Shown here one piece after another: positions 1-11,300 of a stretch of DNA of 64,000 bases. The notes under the pieces are model-generated. The model was not told the origin of the DNA, did not search any database, and saw only the letters and a program-made list of their open reading frames with translations. The DNA is from Stromatinia cepivora. Its lineage: Eukaryota > Ascomycota > Leotiomycetes > Helotiales > Sclerotiniaceae. A program made the position numbers and the translations under genes. The DNA lies in assembly GCA_014898415.1 (NCBI GenBank), contig RCTD01000019.1:558001-622000 (forward strand), written 5' to 3'. How positions within the stretch are numbered: position 1 is the stretch's first letter; every line of letters starts with the position of its first letter.

Positions 1-180
1 AGTAAAGGGGAAGTTGGGGCATTAAGAGCGGAATTGAGGGCTTTGTTGGCTCAGAGGGTTAATGTGGGGGTTAGTGAGAGGTATTTGACTAGTGGGACGG
101 TTAATGTTAATGATTTGTTGAAGGGGGCAAAGGGTGAATGGTTGGGTGAAGTGGAGGGGATTGGTATGGAGGATGAGTGA
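1..180 (+). CDS. 3' end of a protein-coding gene (possibly a Mak5-like DEAD-box helicase tail)
   Basis: Frame 1 is open from the first base to a TGA at 178-180, giving 59 residues that end in GMEDE. The segment is mildly basic with a Leu/Ala/Arg stretch (RAELRALLAQR), then NVGVSERYLTSG and a short acidic end. It reads like the C-terminal tail of a larger protein, and the style vaguely recalls C-termini of fungal Mak5-type DEAD-box RNA helicases, but no catalytic motif lies in the window, so the name is a guess. The gene continues to the left. It is convergent with the kinase gene that ends at 1725. Confidence 0.5.
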   Translation, partial: SKGEVGALRAELRALLAQRVNVGVSERYLTSGTVNVNDLLKGAKGEWLGEVEGIGMEDE

Positions 181-1724
181 TGTGTTGTGTTGTGTTATGT
201 TGTTTGGCTTAGGGTGTATTGCATACCTAGTTAATGAGGTGATAAGCATGAATAAATAGAATGTAATTCATACCTTCCACCAACTTTCTTAATCCATTAT
301 ATGCCCATCTCATCCACACAAAAAACGAACTTTCATATCATATACAAATAGTAAAATAAAATCTAAATCCTAAGAAAACTCAACTAATATAATCATCCCA
401 TTCATCCCTCTCCTCCTTGTCTCTCCACTCTCCCCATCCTCAAAACAACCATATCCAGACATTAAAACTAATCCAATAACCCAGTAATCCCCCCCTCTCC
501 TGTCCTCCCTCCCTCCCCCAAACCATAAACGAAAGAAAAAAAAATTCCACATAACAAAGTCCCCCCCTCGGGCCCCAAAGAAACATTTCATCCTATCTAT
601 TCAAATCTTCCATCTCATCCTTGACATCCTTAACATCCTTAACATCTAATTACACAAGACTCTCATCTATCTATGTACTATCCATCTATTTATAATTCAC
701 TAATAACCAATAAATTAACCAACTGTTTACCCACCTAGTAAGTATAAAATAAAGTAAAGTAGAATAAGCAACCAACACTGAAAGCCTAGGGGTATAAGTT
801 TTAGTAATTCAATAGGGAGGGTGATACTATATTAATCATATTATCTAGAATATCTAGGAATACACATTTTTAAATTTATTCACTTATTCACTCACCACAT
901 ATTTCCGAAGATATAATATATTACTACAAGACAACTAGGTAACCGCTCACTCAATGCACACACTGCACATACTGCTGCTTCCTTACGAACTATCCATCCA
1001 CTATACCCCGTCCCCACCCCCCTCCCTTCATATCAAACCATCTCAATTCCCCATGAACCTCAGACAATTCAATAAACTACTGTACGTCATCATAGAAGAA
1101 TCCCATCATGGCCAAACCACGATACCGCTAACCCATATATCTACAGCACCTCCATTCTCCTCCCCCAACTTACAATTTCCTCGTATCTGAACCCTAGCCA
1201 TCCACCACTGCACTACGACCCCATTCAGCAAAGCAGAAAAACAAATCAAATCAAAGTAATCCACCTCCCCCTTCCACCCACTCCATTGTCAACTTCCAAT
1301 CCCTATCCTCATACAACCCCTTCCCCAAACCAACCAACCAACCCAAGCAAAAAACCAATAACAGTTCAATCTGAATCTGAATCTCAATCTTAAACCCAAA
1401 CCCAAACACCTACCGATATGCAGGGTATGATAATGCAGCATTTCCCATGTCCTGAATCATTAAAAAAACAATTGAAGAAAAGAAAGGGTCATTTCCTATA
1501 CTCCGAATGAATGCAAACAAGTAAAAGCTCGAATTAAAAAAATCCAGGTCCTTTCTTTTCCTCCTAACCTTCCATTGTTTTTCCAGCCAGACAGAATGGA
1601 AGAGTGGAAAGAAACTTCAACCTGGTATACAACAATGAATATAGTGGTTATTGTGATCACAACAAAGTTTTCCCATCCCCGACCAAATAATTATATTAGC
1701 ACAATAAGGAAGAGCAGAGCGAAA
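181..1724. other. Intergenic, convergent 3' regions
   Basis: This is about 1.5 kb between two convergent genes. It is A+T- and C-rich with long CCT/CCC pyrimidine stretches around 400-560 and 1000-1330. A short simple repeat (AATCTG/AATCTC) sits near 1368-1390. No supported gene is visible; open frames here are low-complexity. Confidence 0.6.
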
Positions 1725-4700
1725 CTAATAACTCAAATTTGCCTCATCCTCATCATACTCATCCTCCAAATTAATCTTTCGTTGCTCATCAAGGAAATCC
1801 CTCGTCTTAATTCCCATCTTTGCTCTAACATCTTTTTGAATTGCCAAGAAATATTTCTTCAAGCTTTTCAATCCCCTGAGGAATCCCAAATCCGGTTGAT
1901 CAGGATGACGAGGTGGGCAATGCCTTCCTGGCGCCATACAATCTTCTTTGATTGCACAATTTGCAAAATCTGCCATTTTGAGATCGATTTCCCTTCTTCT
2001 GCTCAGTGGCTCAAATGCATTGCTATCAGACTCTTCCTCTTCGACCGTTTCTCCATCATAAAACAGGAGAAGACTGGCAGCATAAAAACGATAACCTGGT
2101 AGACTTCTAATCAAAACCTCAAGTGTAGAAATCTTACGAATGAGAGTCGGAATGTGTCGTAGAATACTTCCATCATCAACGCCATCGTACAAGAAACGAG
2201 TGAGCGCTTTTTGAAAGTCCGGTCCGGCTTTAAGATCTCTTCCGAAATACTTATCATGGAAAACATACTTCTGAGTCTTCACATCCCAAACTTGAAGGCC
2301 ACAAACTCTAACACCTAAATCATGAGATGTTGTTGCTTCACACTTGGAACGTTGAGATTTCTGTTTTTTCTCAACCGCATCAATGCCATATTGACGAGTG
2401 CCCATCTTGAGGTCCATGATACAAGGCTTCTTCATGCCAGCTGTCAAATCTTCCAAAAGTAAGAAATATTGAATGCGCTGCCCTTGTGTCTGAGCTTCCT
2501 TGGGATTAACTGGTCTAGGAGGAATCACAAGAGGGCTTGGCGAAATCTTCGGAGTAAGTGGTCGCTTTATTATGACTTTGGAATCAGCAGAGGTCATTTT
2601 AGGACTCTCATTTGCAGTTGCCGTCTTAGCGGTCGGTTCCTCCTTCATAGACGATGGTAATGCCTTTTGTTGACCGGTCGGTTCGGGATCCATAGTAAAA
2701 ACGTCTTCCTCATCGCCCTTGTAGCCAGCATCATCTGCTTCTTCAAAGTATTTGAGATTTCCTCGACCATCTGCTACTTCTGTAGGCCTGCGACGAAGCC
2801 CACCACTTGAAAAACGTCTCTTTGGTCGTTTTGGAGAATCTTGAGGTCCTGAAATCTCTGGTTCAGGAGCACTTGTCCCGGCCATATGATCAAATTCCTC
2901 TTCAGCTTCTCCATTTCCACAATGGCCATTCACATTTACATTGTCGTCATTTGTGGAAACTGGAGGAGCGGGTGTGACAGGTGTCATTGGTGAAAGTCCA
3001 GTTCTTTGTTCAGCCGCGCTCTTGATAGCTCTTGTGCGCATTGAGTCTTTGGGTGGCTGGCCATCAGCAATCTTACTCGAGTGAACCGACTTCAAGCTAG
3101 ATTCCGAATTTGCACTTCTCAGTGAAGAACCATTTCGCACTGCTCGATTTTGTGAGCCTGGCTTTTTATGTCGATGAATGGGGATTGGTTGTTGTAGAAA
3201 TGCTTCTCCAAAGACTTTGTTTCGAAGTTCCTTGTTGATGGTAGTTGCACCCCAGCTAACTGCATGCTTGTCTGATAAAGTTGGCCGAAACGTGAAATCG
3301 CCACTTGGTGGTGGTTGAATTTGACTTTGGCCTTTTTGAATAGCCTGATTAGAATCCTTGGTACTCGTTGTCTCAATGGGGTCAATGAGATGTGGATGAG
3401 GCTGTAGAAAGCTCTTTGGTATAATGTGTCTATTGTCGGCAAAATTGACCGTTGCAATAGGAATAGAAGATGTCCTTAGTGACTGACTGATTATCCTTGT
3501 TGGCTCGGGGGCCCTGTCGGGAGTTGTGTGTCCATTTGTATCGGTGGAGGTAGCAGTCCCATCCTTTGGCAGTTGCCCATCAGTCCCATTGGACTCGGCC
3601 AGAGCATCTTTGTCATCCTTGGGCAATACTTTTGGTTTTAAATGCTTTTTCTCCAAAGTCACATTCAAAACACCAATATATCTAAAAATCAACCAAGAAT
3701 AAGTACATTAGCTCAAGTAAAAATGGTACCGAAAGACAAGATAGGTATGTTCTCTTGATGAAGACTCAGCTTCGATGCCAGAAGCGGGGGTGAGTCGATG
3801 AAATTTACACATACCTTGGTAGAAACTTCATAAGTTGGGGATGCTTTTGCTCACATATCTCGTAAAACTTATTTTCACCATTATTAAGTTCCTTGCAAAC
3901 TGCACGGTTTGAAAATCTCCACATAGTTGTGTGTCCACCAACTTGATGCTTGTATGGGATTAATTCAACAGAACCTTTTGATTTTCTAGCCTCGTCTTGG
4001 TCTTCGGTAACGTGGATCTTGGGCGTCGGTACCATGAAACTACGACGACGGCGTCTTGAAGATGTAGGTGTTGCCTCAGGATCATCAGTTAAGCTTGACT
4101 CTTCACAAGTTGTCGATTCTCCTTCATCATATGAATCTTGACTTGGGTCATAAGCATCTGTCGAAGTAATATAGCCATTGTTTTCTGCGGCGAACTCATG
4201 CTGCTTAGGAAGACGTGGCGACTGCAGTGGTCGTAATTTACCTTCTTGACTGTCATAAGTGTTATCTACTTCACAAGATGGGACTCGGTGTTCTTCAAGC
4301 CACTGTTGTGGGTCAGAATCATCTGATTGAAGTTGATCATTATTCCCAGGCCTCGCAACAAGGTCTAGTCTGTCTCGCAGGCCATCTCCCCTCCTTTCAG
4401 ATGTACCATGAGCAGTTTTGTGAGGGACGAATAATGCAGATGAAATCTTCTCCTCGCCAGATTCATCACCTTCATCACGACTTTTGGTCTTTTCTAAATC
4501 AGCACCATCCTCATTACCCTCTTGATCTAACTGAGATTTGCCTATTAAATTCTCCTCCCCTGAATCGGACTTCGACTTTTCAGATTCTGGAGCTGGTATG
4601 CTTCCTGAAAAGGAAGATCCTTTAGCATTACCAGGTGTTAAATTGTGATGCTTTCGTATGTCGGCCAGTAGTTGAGAAGGCATCCGTCTTACTTTGTCTG

Positions 4701-5832
4701 CAGGAAGTGTTTCAATATTGCGAGATGGATCAAAGTATCCAGCTTCGGCAGCAAGTCCTTCAGTCGGGTTAGAGGTAGGATCAAAACCCTTGTTGTGAGT
4801 TGGTGACTTAGAAACCATCTTCGGATCTGCGAAAGGTGATAATGGTTCATTTCTCAAACCCGGTGCCGACTTTGTTCTTATGTCCAATTTCTCAAGCTCT
4901 GGAATGCTACTGATTCTAGCAGAAGGATTCGCATCTTTTGGTTGAGCTCTGTTCTTATTTTCGCGTTTCTTTGTTTTATCTTCCGGCAGACCTTCTCTGA
5001 AAAATCTCAAACTGTGACTTGCTTTCCGGCTGCGGTTGTTGTGTTCGACTCCTGATAAAGCTTCTGCGATAGCCTTTTCAACTGAACCACCTTGGTTATC
5101 GTCACCTTGTTCGCAGATTGACCAGGCCTTCTCCACGGGTGGGCTTGCTCTGGCATCTCTCCAAGAACGATAGCTCGCTCGAACCCCATCTATAGGAGGG
5201 GTATCTGAAAGCGACCGGGCCGGCTCTTGCAGAGGTGTTGATGGTCGAGTGATAATACCAGTATCACCAGGATTGGTTGAGAAGGACCCTTTTGGTAAAT
5301 CCTGAACTCTTTTCTCCTTCGCCGTTCGTTCAAGAGAGGTTCCTCTTCCTTTGACTTTTGCATTTCTGAGGTATTCCCGGTGACCAGAGAGAATATCATT
5401 GACTTGCTCCATATCGAAAAGAAATCCGGTGGATACGGATGGAGTTGCCCCAGCACTGACAGGTCTATTTGAATTGAGTTTAATAGATGCTGTGCGGACA
5501 ACCATATCGTTCAATGCCTCTGCCAACGTTGCGTTTCTTTCATTCTGATATTGATTGTTCGAGGTAGAAGGATACGGTTGTATTGTGCTTGAGACTGTAT
5601 TTCGAGATCTGCGAGAAGTCGGGTCGATCTGGGTTGCCGCAGGTTCTGGATGAGTCGTGGATAGAGCTTGGGTTAACAAAGAGGTTTGAGATGACCTTGG
5701 TGACCTTGGTGGCGCGTTGGCCCATCTTTGTGCTTTATTTTGATCGCCATCCTGAGAGATTTGTTGACCTTGCTCAGTACTCACCGGAGAGGTGTGTGCG
5801 GCATTTCTGGAGTCAGTAGGGGAGTTTGACAT
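1725..5832 (-). CDS. KCS1: Inositol hexakisphosphate kinase (Kcs1 family)
   Basis: Two exons, complement(1725..3681, 3815..5832), give 1324 residues. The intron 3682-3814 has donor GTATGT and acceptor TTTTAG and joins codons to read FLPRYIGVL, a hallmark segment of the family. The IPK fold starts near residue 628 (GGHTTMWRF, then [12 protein letters not shown]). The signature PxxxDxKxG is PCIMDLKMG near residue 1092, followed by SLLLFYDGE near 1210 and a DFAN motif near 1243. These are the substrate- and ATP-handling elements of inositol polyphosphate kinases that make inositol pyrophosphates (IP7) from IP6. The first half is Ser/Pro-rich and disordered, as in other fungal Kcs1 proteins. The start was set at the [11 protein letters not shown]; the frame is open upstream to 5940 but has no earlier ATG. 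IP6 kinases are cytosolic/nuclear and act in phosphate, vacuole and stress signalling (family knowledge). Confidence 0.92.
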
Positions 5833-6105
5833 GAGGCGCACATTTATCGAATCCAGTGACAGTGTGAGAAAATGATTCGCAGGTATTGAACCCTTTTTTT
5901 TCAATGGCTTGTAGCTGGGAAGAAGAGGATTGAAAGCCAAGGATCAATCAGACAAGGATTTACGATCAGAGAAAAAATAATGTTTGTTAGAAAGAATGTT
6001 TTCTAAGAAACAACAATAAAAAACACGTGGAATTCTCTTCTTTAGAAAATAAGGAAATTCTATGGAATTTGATGAATTGGATGGATTTCCTGTGTTTTTC
6101 TCTTG

Positions 6106-6142
6106 CTTCTTCTTCTTCTTCTTCTTCTTCTTCTTCTTCTTT
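6106..6142. repeat. (CTT)n microsatellite
   Basis: About 12 uninterrupted CTT/TTC units lie some 275 bp upstream of the kinase start codon. On the coding strand of that gene this is a GAA tract. It may be in the 5' leader or promoter. Confidence 0.9.
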
Positions 6143-6491
6143 CTTCCTTTTCGTTTCCCCTCTTGTGTTCTTTGATAAGTTTTTGTTTTCTCTTGTCTTG
6201 TTCTTTCCTGATTAATTGATATAATGGTGGTTGGGGAAAATTGTTATGTTTCTGTGTGGTATAGTGTTGTAATGTTGTTGGTATTGTTTGATGGAAGAAA
6301 GAGGAATGAGTAATATAAGGTACGAATGAGATTGGGCTGAAGGCTAGAAGAGGTTAAAGAAGTGGGCAGCGGAAGATAGGTGAAAGTACGGGTTAAGTTG
6401 ATAGAAATGTCCGAATCAGACAAGAGATTCAAGAAAACAAGTTGAAGTTAAAGTTTCTTCGTAAAACCAAAATCCAGGACAGGAACAAAAA

Positions 6492-6719
6492 GAATAGTAA
6501 TGATAGTAATAATAGTAATAATAGTAATAATAGTAATAATAGTAATAATAGTAATAATAGTATATAGTAATAGTAATAATAGTAATAAAGTAATAATAGT
6601 AATAATAGTAATAATAGTAATAATAGTAATAATAGTAATAATAGTAATAATAGTAATAATAGTAATAATAGTAATAATAGTAATAATAGTAATAATAGTA
6701 ATAATAGTAATAATAATAA
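6492..6719. repeat. (AATAGT)n hexanucleotide microsatellite, ~228 bp
   Basis: A near-perfect array of AATAGT (mixed TAA/TAG triplets) is broken once around 6560-6590 by TATATAG and AATAAAG variants. It lies about 660-890 bp upstream of the kinase start codon. The reading frame through it (VIIVIIVII) is an artefact of the repeat. Confidence 0.95.
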
Positions 6720-7180
6720 AAGCTTTCCTAAAGTATAATTATTATAAAGGAATCGGAAGCTTTGAAAATACCTTACCTATCTAGAGTTCTTATTACCAAG
6801 ATATAAGATAGATAGACCAACAATTGAGAGAAGAGGTTGACAAGAAGTATAATAGCTGGGCATGAATAATAAAAACGTAATTTGGGCTGAGAATTATGAC
6901 GAATGAGGATAATGGTGACAATGATGAATGATAAAAAAAAAAAACATGTGCGCACTTTATTTATCTACTAATACCGGTAACCCTTCAACATTTTCCCTGC
7001 ATTTGCACCACCGATGACAAGAAGGGTTAAACGGTACAGGGCTGTCATACAAAAATTGATTACATTACACACAGTATGACAATGACGGTAAGGATCGATC
7101 ACCTCAAAATGCGATAACTGACAGAATGACAGACAAGGGTAGGTATTAAATGAATCCATAAGGAATCATAGGTATCATCG

Positions 7181-7260
7181 GATTCCATCTGGATTCCAGA
7201 AGCCGATGAGTTGAATGAGCGAGATTCCGTTTAGATTCCAGAAGCTGATGAATTGAATGA
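7181..7260. repeat. Tandem duplication, period 42 bp
   Basis: The unit at 7181-7220 (GATTCCATCTGGATTCCAGA...) is repeated at 7223-7260 (GATTCCGTTTAGATTCCAGA...). Over the aligned part the copies differ by single-base transitions only. Confidence 0.8.
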
Positions 7261-8358
7261 AAGACAATTGGTTGGATCTCCAATTGGTAATTGAAATCTT
7301 GAAATCTATCTGTTCCATCACACCGGTTTGTTAAATACACGGTGCAGTGCTCCGTACGAGATCTAAAGAAATGGACCAAACCTTGTGGATACAAATAGAT
7401 TAAACAGGATCACTTCTCCAGCAGACCCATTCTCCACCCCGACTCCATTATCTCGTGGCCCTTCTGCATCCATCCTTATCAATCATGAATGCCGGGTGAC
7501 GATGCTAATCAAATGGATATTTTGCACAGTAAAAGTAGCGGATATGAAAACCCTCCATCATGATAAGCCGATACGATACGAGACGAGACCAAAACCCCAG
7601 TTCTTTTCTTATCGAAAACCAAACGGAGATACTCCCGATCACTCTCACCTCTCAACCCATCTATCTGACCAAGTTTAAACCAGCCCCTAATCTTCCCCTC
7701 CATATATAACCCCATCCATCCCTACTCCGTAAAAACAAAACATCTCAACGGCCAACCCGAATCCCAACCATCGCACAAGATCCCACTTCATCAGTCCCTG
7801 ACTCGCTGATTCCCTGTCACAACTTCACGTTACTCCCTCCCACCATCTATGTCTCACTCCAAAAGGAAGAAAAAAACTTCAATCCAATAACTATCCACCG
7901 TCCAAAAACGTGGTAACATTTCTACCCCATCCATAGCAGTGATACCACACCACCACACCCTCGCACGCCGCATCAAAATGCTCTTTATTGGCTACTCGAT
8001 GAGGATAGAGAAGCGGTCAAACATTTAGGTTTGAAGCAGAAAGAATTGAGTTTGCGGGGAAAGAAACGGGTGGATTTCCGGTGCCTTGTTTACTACGGGC
8101 CGAGTTCCAACACCGCCTGCCTAAGTAATCTTATATTAAAAAAGTAAGAAGTCGGATCACAAATAATATTTCAAGCTGGTTGTAGTTGCCTATTTGGCTA
8201 TTTAGCTATCCTTGTTCATGCTATGTAAGCAAGGGTACATAATTATCTCGTAACCCATCCGTTCCATCCGTTCATCCATGCATCCGTAACACCCAAGCAA
8301 TTTACAGATCTTATTTACACTACACACTCATCATTAACCTTTTTGCTATAATCCCCAG

Positions 8359-11300
8359 TCATGTCCATATATTCTCAAAGGCAAAAAGACTTCCCCGCGA
8401 ATGCACACTATTCTCCCGTCTTGGCGTCGCCGGTTCAAATTCCGTACTAGCTTTCTTTAATTCCCCCTCTACCGACCAATCCCCTCCTAATAGATCTTCT
8501 ACTTCATCGAAGGAATGTTTTGGTGTATGATCTCCCAGTTTTGCATTACTGGATGTTTCATTCAGAGCTACATTTGTAGAGAAATGAGAATCTGAGGGTT
8601 GAATCACCGTATCGTCTCCATCTTCATCCTCGAAAGTTGCATAGCTTTTCCTCTTTGATTTTCGGGTTGGTGAAAGGCTTATTGTGAAGCGACATTCCCT
8701 CTCTCGTGAAGAATCGCGATCAGCTGCGATGAAGGCTTCTGCCATTGCATCGATTGCGGGGCTACTGGCAACTAGATTGGCTGCACCTGAAAGGGCTGTC
8801 TTGTATTTTTCGATTGAGGGGCGCTTGACGGAGCCATTGACCTTTGGGGAATCGTCGCCAACGGATTTTCTATGAATTGCGGCGAAGTGATTTTGGAAGC
8901 TATTCATGTCTGTGACATCATCGTCAAACTCAGCCACTTTGCTTCCGAAAGCCCCTGACCGATATGTGCTCTCGGGAGACGGAGAGCGACGTTGACGCTG
9001 CGATTTATGTTGAGGTTGAACTGGATCTTCATCGTCCAATAGACCGAATGATACGCGTTTGCGTTTCAAACTCTTTTTCTTGGAACCGTTCACCCAAGGA
9101 TTTTGTGTGGCTGCTTCCACAAGAAGCTGTGTGTTTGATGGCCGCTGTTCGACTTCCGGTGTCTTCAGTCCTTCCGGTGGAGGGCTTGGCGTCATTAGAT
9201 CACGGAAAGGTCGAATAATATCATTATCCGGTGTGGCTGGACGCCCTTCCTTCTGCCACCCGGAATTGGGAGACTCGGCATCGGGGTATCGCTCGGCCGT
9301 TTCAGTAGTTGCAATTATTCTGGGAGCGACCATAAGCCCTGGTTCAGTTGGTGCCCAGGGACTCTGTGGGCTGCGGTTTCGAATGGCAGCTTCCTCTGTA
9401 GGTTCTAGGTCTGGGTTTATAGCATTGACAGGTCCAGTATCTCCGGAAGGAACAGCTACATCTTCTTCTACAGCAGCTGCTTCTAAAAGGTATTCGTTGA
9501 GATCTTGGGTGCTAGCTGGTGAAAGGACATCCTCCTCGCTAAGCAGCAGGGGTGTGAGTCGTTTCGACATAGAGCTTTCAGGAATCTGATTGACGCTCCT
9601 AGCTTTTTGAATTGATGTGGGGCTATGTATGGTGAGGTTGTTTGTTCCTGCTGATGATGATGACGTTGATGGTTGGCCGCTAGAAAGAACCGAATTTACT
9701 AGAACGTCATCGGCATCCGGCTCGGCCCGCGTAGCTTCCTCTTCCTGCAATTCTTCTTCCTGATTCACACCCTGCGTATCTTCTGCATTTTGAATAATTA
9801 CAGAAGCTTCTAAATTGGCTCGAAGTTCCATATCACTATTAGGTTCTCGATTAGCCTGTAGCACAGTAACCTCCTGGATCTGCTCGCCCTCAAGCGCACT
9901 ATTAATCTCCAGAACGACTACTTCCGTGTCATCTCCTTTACTATCATCTGGTATCTGCACGTGTATTGATAAGCCACATTCAGAATTGTCGTCCCGGGTG
10001 TTTTCACTGGAGTCTGCTTCAGATGTGGTTGTGATCCTATGCGGCAATTGTTGGCTCGACCCAAGATTTTGTGGTAAAATGCAGGCCTGTGACGAACTCA
10101 GCTTATCCTCTGTTAAGCTGACTGGACTAGTATTGTATGATTGTGTACTCGATCCATCGAGGTTATTATAAGGCATTGGCACTCCCGATTTGTTGGGATT
10201 TCCGGGAAGGGCCGGCGAATGTGGTGACGGTTTTGAGGGAGGGAGTCTAGAACGTGCAGAAAAGGGCTCTTTCAGAGGCGATGATTGTAAACTACTTTTG
10301 TGCTCGTAGCCCTTAAATGCAGGAGCATCAATATGCTCAACATGATTTGGGCGTGGCAGAAAATTCGAAATCCCATAAATCTGCCTTATATCCATTGAAG
10401 CAGACGATGCTGGAGCGTGATTGAAGTCATCTTGTGTTGTGACCCAGCTGTTATCAAAGTTTTCATATTGTGGAGAATATTCTCTTTCAATTGTTCTCTT
10501 ACTATCCGAAGTCATTGTCGATGGACTAACTCCAACTTCTTCTTGTGTAGTAAGCCAACTTTCATCCACCCGAGAGCTTCTGCCAGATGAACCTTTCGAC
10601 CATGCGAATATAGTACGTCGAATTGGTGATAATGAGGACCTATCTGCTCTCTGAATAGGGTGTAGGATGAAGGGGGTCGAAAGTATTGCATCTCTTTGGA
10701 CACTTAGGGCTGGCTTGCTGCCTTCGGATAATGGCGCTCGACTCCTCTCTCCTATAGCAGTCACAGGTTGATCGGTGACCTCTGTAGGATCAGTTTTGCA
10801 TCTACGCTTCTTTCGAAATCGGAAGTGCTCCAAGTTCACAGACGATGGTGCAACGTCGGTGATAAAACTAATGTTCCCTGGAGTTTCGTGGTTTCTATCA
10901 AGTACCGCACCAATCCTGGGGTGTGAGGGGAGTCTCGGGGAAGCGACCGGTTTTGTTGCTGAAGGCTGTGGGGCGCGAGCTTCTTTGCCAGCTGGGGTGT
11001 CGAGTGGTACAGTCGGATAGGGCTTGGGGGATTCCTCATATGGATATGTGGGTTGGATGTCGGATTCAAATGCGAAAAAGCTAAGCTGTTGTTGTCCTTG
11101 TTGTCCGATATTAGTGTGAAACGAGCCTTCCGCATCAAATGTAGTATCTGATTGCTGCAGAGATGCATAGCTCTTCCGTGAAGCTAGTTCTTGCCGAGGA
11201 GTCTCCAGAGACAGACCCAATCGCGGTTGAATTGTATGCAAAATTCGATTCTGTGCGACGGTCATATTTCCTGTGACCTTTTGCTGAAATTTCTGACTTG

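Larger units (their letters stand above)
5833..8358. other. Intergenic: promoter side of the kinase gene, 3' side of the next gene
   Basis: This 2.5-kb gap holds a (CTT)n run at about 6106-6142, a long (AATAGT)n array at 6492-6719 and a 42-bp tandem duplication at 7181-7260. The stretch 7385-8000 is C-rich and A-rich without a convincing gene. The kinase promoter must lie in the left part. Confidence 0.6.

Noticed and set aside
5833..5940. N-terminal extension of the IP6 kinase from a TTG at 5940
   Set aside because: The frame is open but has no ATG before 5832, and the region would be an implausible start in a fungal nuclear gene.
6500..6784. Open frame VIIVII... through the AATAGT array
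   Set aside because: It is only the translation of a microsatellite.
9059..9589. 176-residue + strand frame opposite the large disordered-protein gene
   Set aside because: Antisense shadow of a long GC-balanced coding region; no start context or domain.
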